This document shows, one piece after another, positions 21,040-21,422 of a stretch of DNA of 21,422 bases. Positions within the stretch are counted from its first letter, which is position 1. Every line of letters starts with the position of its first letter. The translations under genes were made by a program, and so were the position numbers. Where the stretch lies: contig JAISOO010000144.1 of NCBI GenBank assembly GCA_031275595.1, positions 1 to 21,422 of the forward strand, read 5' to 3'. This DNA comes from Spirochaetaceae bacterium (lineage in GTDB: Bacteria > Spirochaetota > Spirochaetia > Treponematales > Breznakiellaceae). The notes beneath the pieces were generated by a model, which made no database searches, had not been told where the DNA came from, and saw only the letters and a program-made list of their open reading frames with translations.

Positions 21040-21336
21040 ATGGTAAAAAATGGCGGGAAGCCGCTTGCGATTGGTGCGGAGCCGCCTGCGACCAGTGAAA
21101 AGCCATTTGCGACCGGTGAAAAATCATTAGCGACCAGTGCGAAATCGCTTGCGACCAGTGCGAAATCGCTTGCGACCGGTATGGAGCCGCTTGCGACCGG
21201 TGAAAAGTCGTTTGCGTGTGGTGCCAAGCCGCTTGCAACCGGTGTGGAGCCGCCTGCGACCAGTGAAAAGTCGTTTGCGGCCAGTAAAAAATCATTTGCG
21301 GCCGGCGCGGAGCCGGCTGCGATGGGTAAAAAATGA
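21040..21336 (+). CDS. Heptad-repeat protein (98 aa, 13 x 7 residues)
   Basis: The ORF is a 7-residue leader (MVKNGGK) followed by exactly 13 repeats of seven residues and an immediate TGA. Consensus: P/S - L/F/P - A - T/A - G/S - x - K/E, e.g. PLATGEK, SLATSAK, PPATSEK. There is no signal peptide, membrane helix or hydrophobic heptad pattern, so it is not a coiled coil; a flexible, extended, charged and Pro/Gly-containing chain is expected. Support for coding on this strand: the stop falls exactly at a repeat boundary and overlaps (ATGA) the start of a further ORF. Against: only AAGG (21029-21032) as ribosome site, and the opposite strand is also open through the repeats. Function unknown; a minisatellite without coding role is the alternative. 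Confidence 0.45.
   Translation: MVKNGGKPLAIGAEPPATSEKPFATGEKSLATSAKSLATSAKSLATGMEPLATGEKSFACGAKPLATGVEPPATSEKSFAASKKSFAAGAEPAAMGKK
21061..21333 (+). repeat. 13-unit 21-bp tandem repeat (minisatellite)
   Basis: Thirteen contiguous 21-bp units without indels; a representative unit is CCGCTTGCGACCGGTGAAAAG (positions 21187-21207 differ from it by none). Units 2 and 10 are identical, and units 1-2 resemble units 9-10, suggesting an older larger-scale duplication. Inside each unit the third codon (GCG) is almost fixed, while codons 4 and 6 vary most. The unit length being a multiple of three keeps the frame when copy number changes. Confidence 0.92.
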
Positions 21337-21422
21337 GAAAAAAGCGAAAGAACCCCGCGCTGAGGCAAAGGGAAGGAATGGTGTCGTTTTCGGGAAAAAC
21401 CCGGAAAAGCCGCGCTACATAT
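21333..21422 (+). CDS. Partial ORF coupled to the heptad-repeat ORF (N-terminus only)
   Basis: An ATG at 21333 overlaps the TGA of the repeat ORF by 4 bases and stays open for 30 codons to the window edge. It starts MRKKRKNPALRQREGMVSF and is strongly basic. An internal ATG at 21378 with GGAAGG directly upstream is an alternative start in the same frame. Too little is visible for any family assignment. Confidence 0.35.
   Translation, partial: MRKKRKNPALRQREGMVSFSGKTRKSRATY

Noticed and set aside
21061..21333. CRISPR array
   Set aside because: The 21-bp units are contiguous with no spacers, and no cas genes are present.
21061..21333. Diversity-generating retroelement variable region
   Set aside because: No reverse transcriptase or template repeat is visible, and variation is not limited to adenine positions.
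21027..21368. Minus-strand ORFs across the 21-bp repeats
   Set aside because: They are open mainly because a stop-free 21-bp unit is repeated; the longest starts with TTG, has no ribosome site and does not end at a repeat boundary.

Overview
The window looks like the chromosome of an anaerobic, motile spirochaete, most likely a GC-rich Treponema relative of the termite-gut type. The grounds are: flagellar genes in treponeme-like order (fliD end, then flgN-flgK-flgL-fliW-csrA), an FMN-riboswitch-controlled RfuABCD-type riboflavin ABC transporter as described in spirochaetes, an NfnAB electron-bifurcating transhydrogenase, several lipoproteins with relaxed lipoboxes, and many long G tracts. Genus is inferred from gene content and memory of the families, not from a search.

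Layout. (1) 1-3740, plus strand: the 3' end of fliD, a conserved unknown, a PilZ-domain membrane protein, a small unknown, then tsaE and tsaB (tRNA t6A synthesis), tightly packed and partly overlapping. (2) 3741-3888: a strongly structured intergenic segment ending in a T tract, then a PAS/HD-GYP c-di-GMP phosphodiesterase (3889-4971). (3) 5006-9614, minus strand: the flagellar operon flgN-flgK-flgL-fliW-csrA, convergent with the HD-GYP gene across a hairpin. flgL carries G10 and G11 homopolymer runs. (4) 9716-9897: tRNA-His(GTG) and tRNA-Arg(TCG), followed by two unusual inverted repeats. (5) panE-like ketopantoate reductase on the minus strand, divergent from nfnA-nfnB. (6) 13580-18535: promoter, FMN riboswitch, intrinsic terminator and the rfuABCD operon. 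(7) 18611-21422: an accessory, visibly more AT-rich region. It holds three tandem paralogous small lipoproteins on the minus strand, a palindromic insertion flanked by 6-bp direct repeats, an unrecognised protein, and on the plus strand an ORF made of 13 consecutive 7-residue repeats whose stop overlaps the start of another ORF running off the window.

How the parts work together. Region 1-3 combines flagellar hook-junction and filament-cap genes, the CsrA/FliW translational switch, and c-di-GMP reading (PilZ) and erasing (HD-GYP) functions, so it is a motility and signalling block. Regions 5-6 are redox and cofactor metabolism: NfnAB is a flavoprotein complex and RfuABCD imports the flavin precursor under FMN feedback. 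Region 7 is where undescribed biology is most likely: a locally expanding lipoprotein family with graded decay of the translation start, and a heptad-repeat minisatellite gene.
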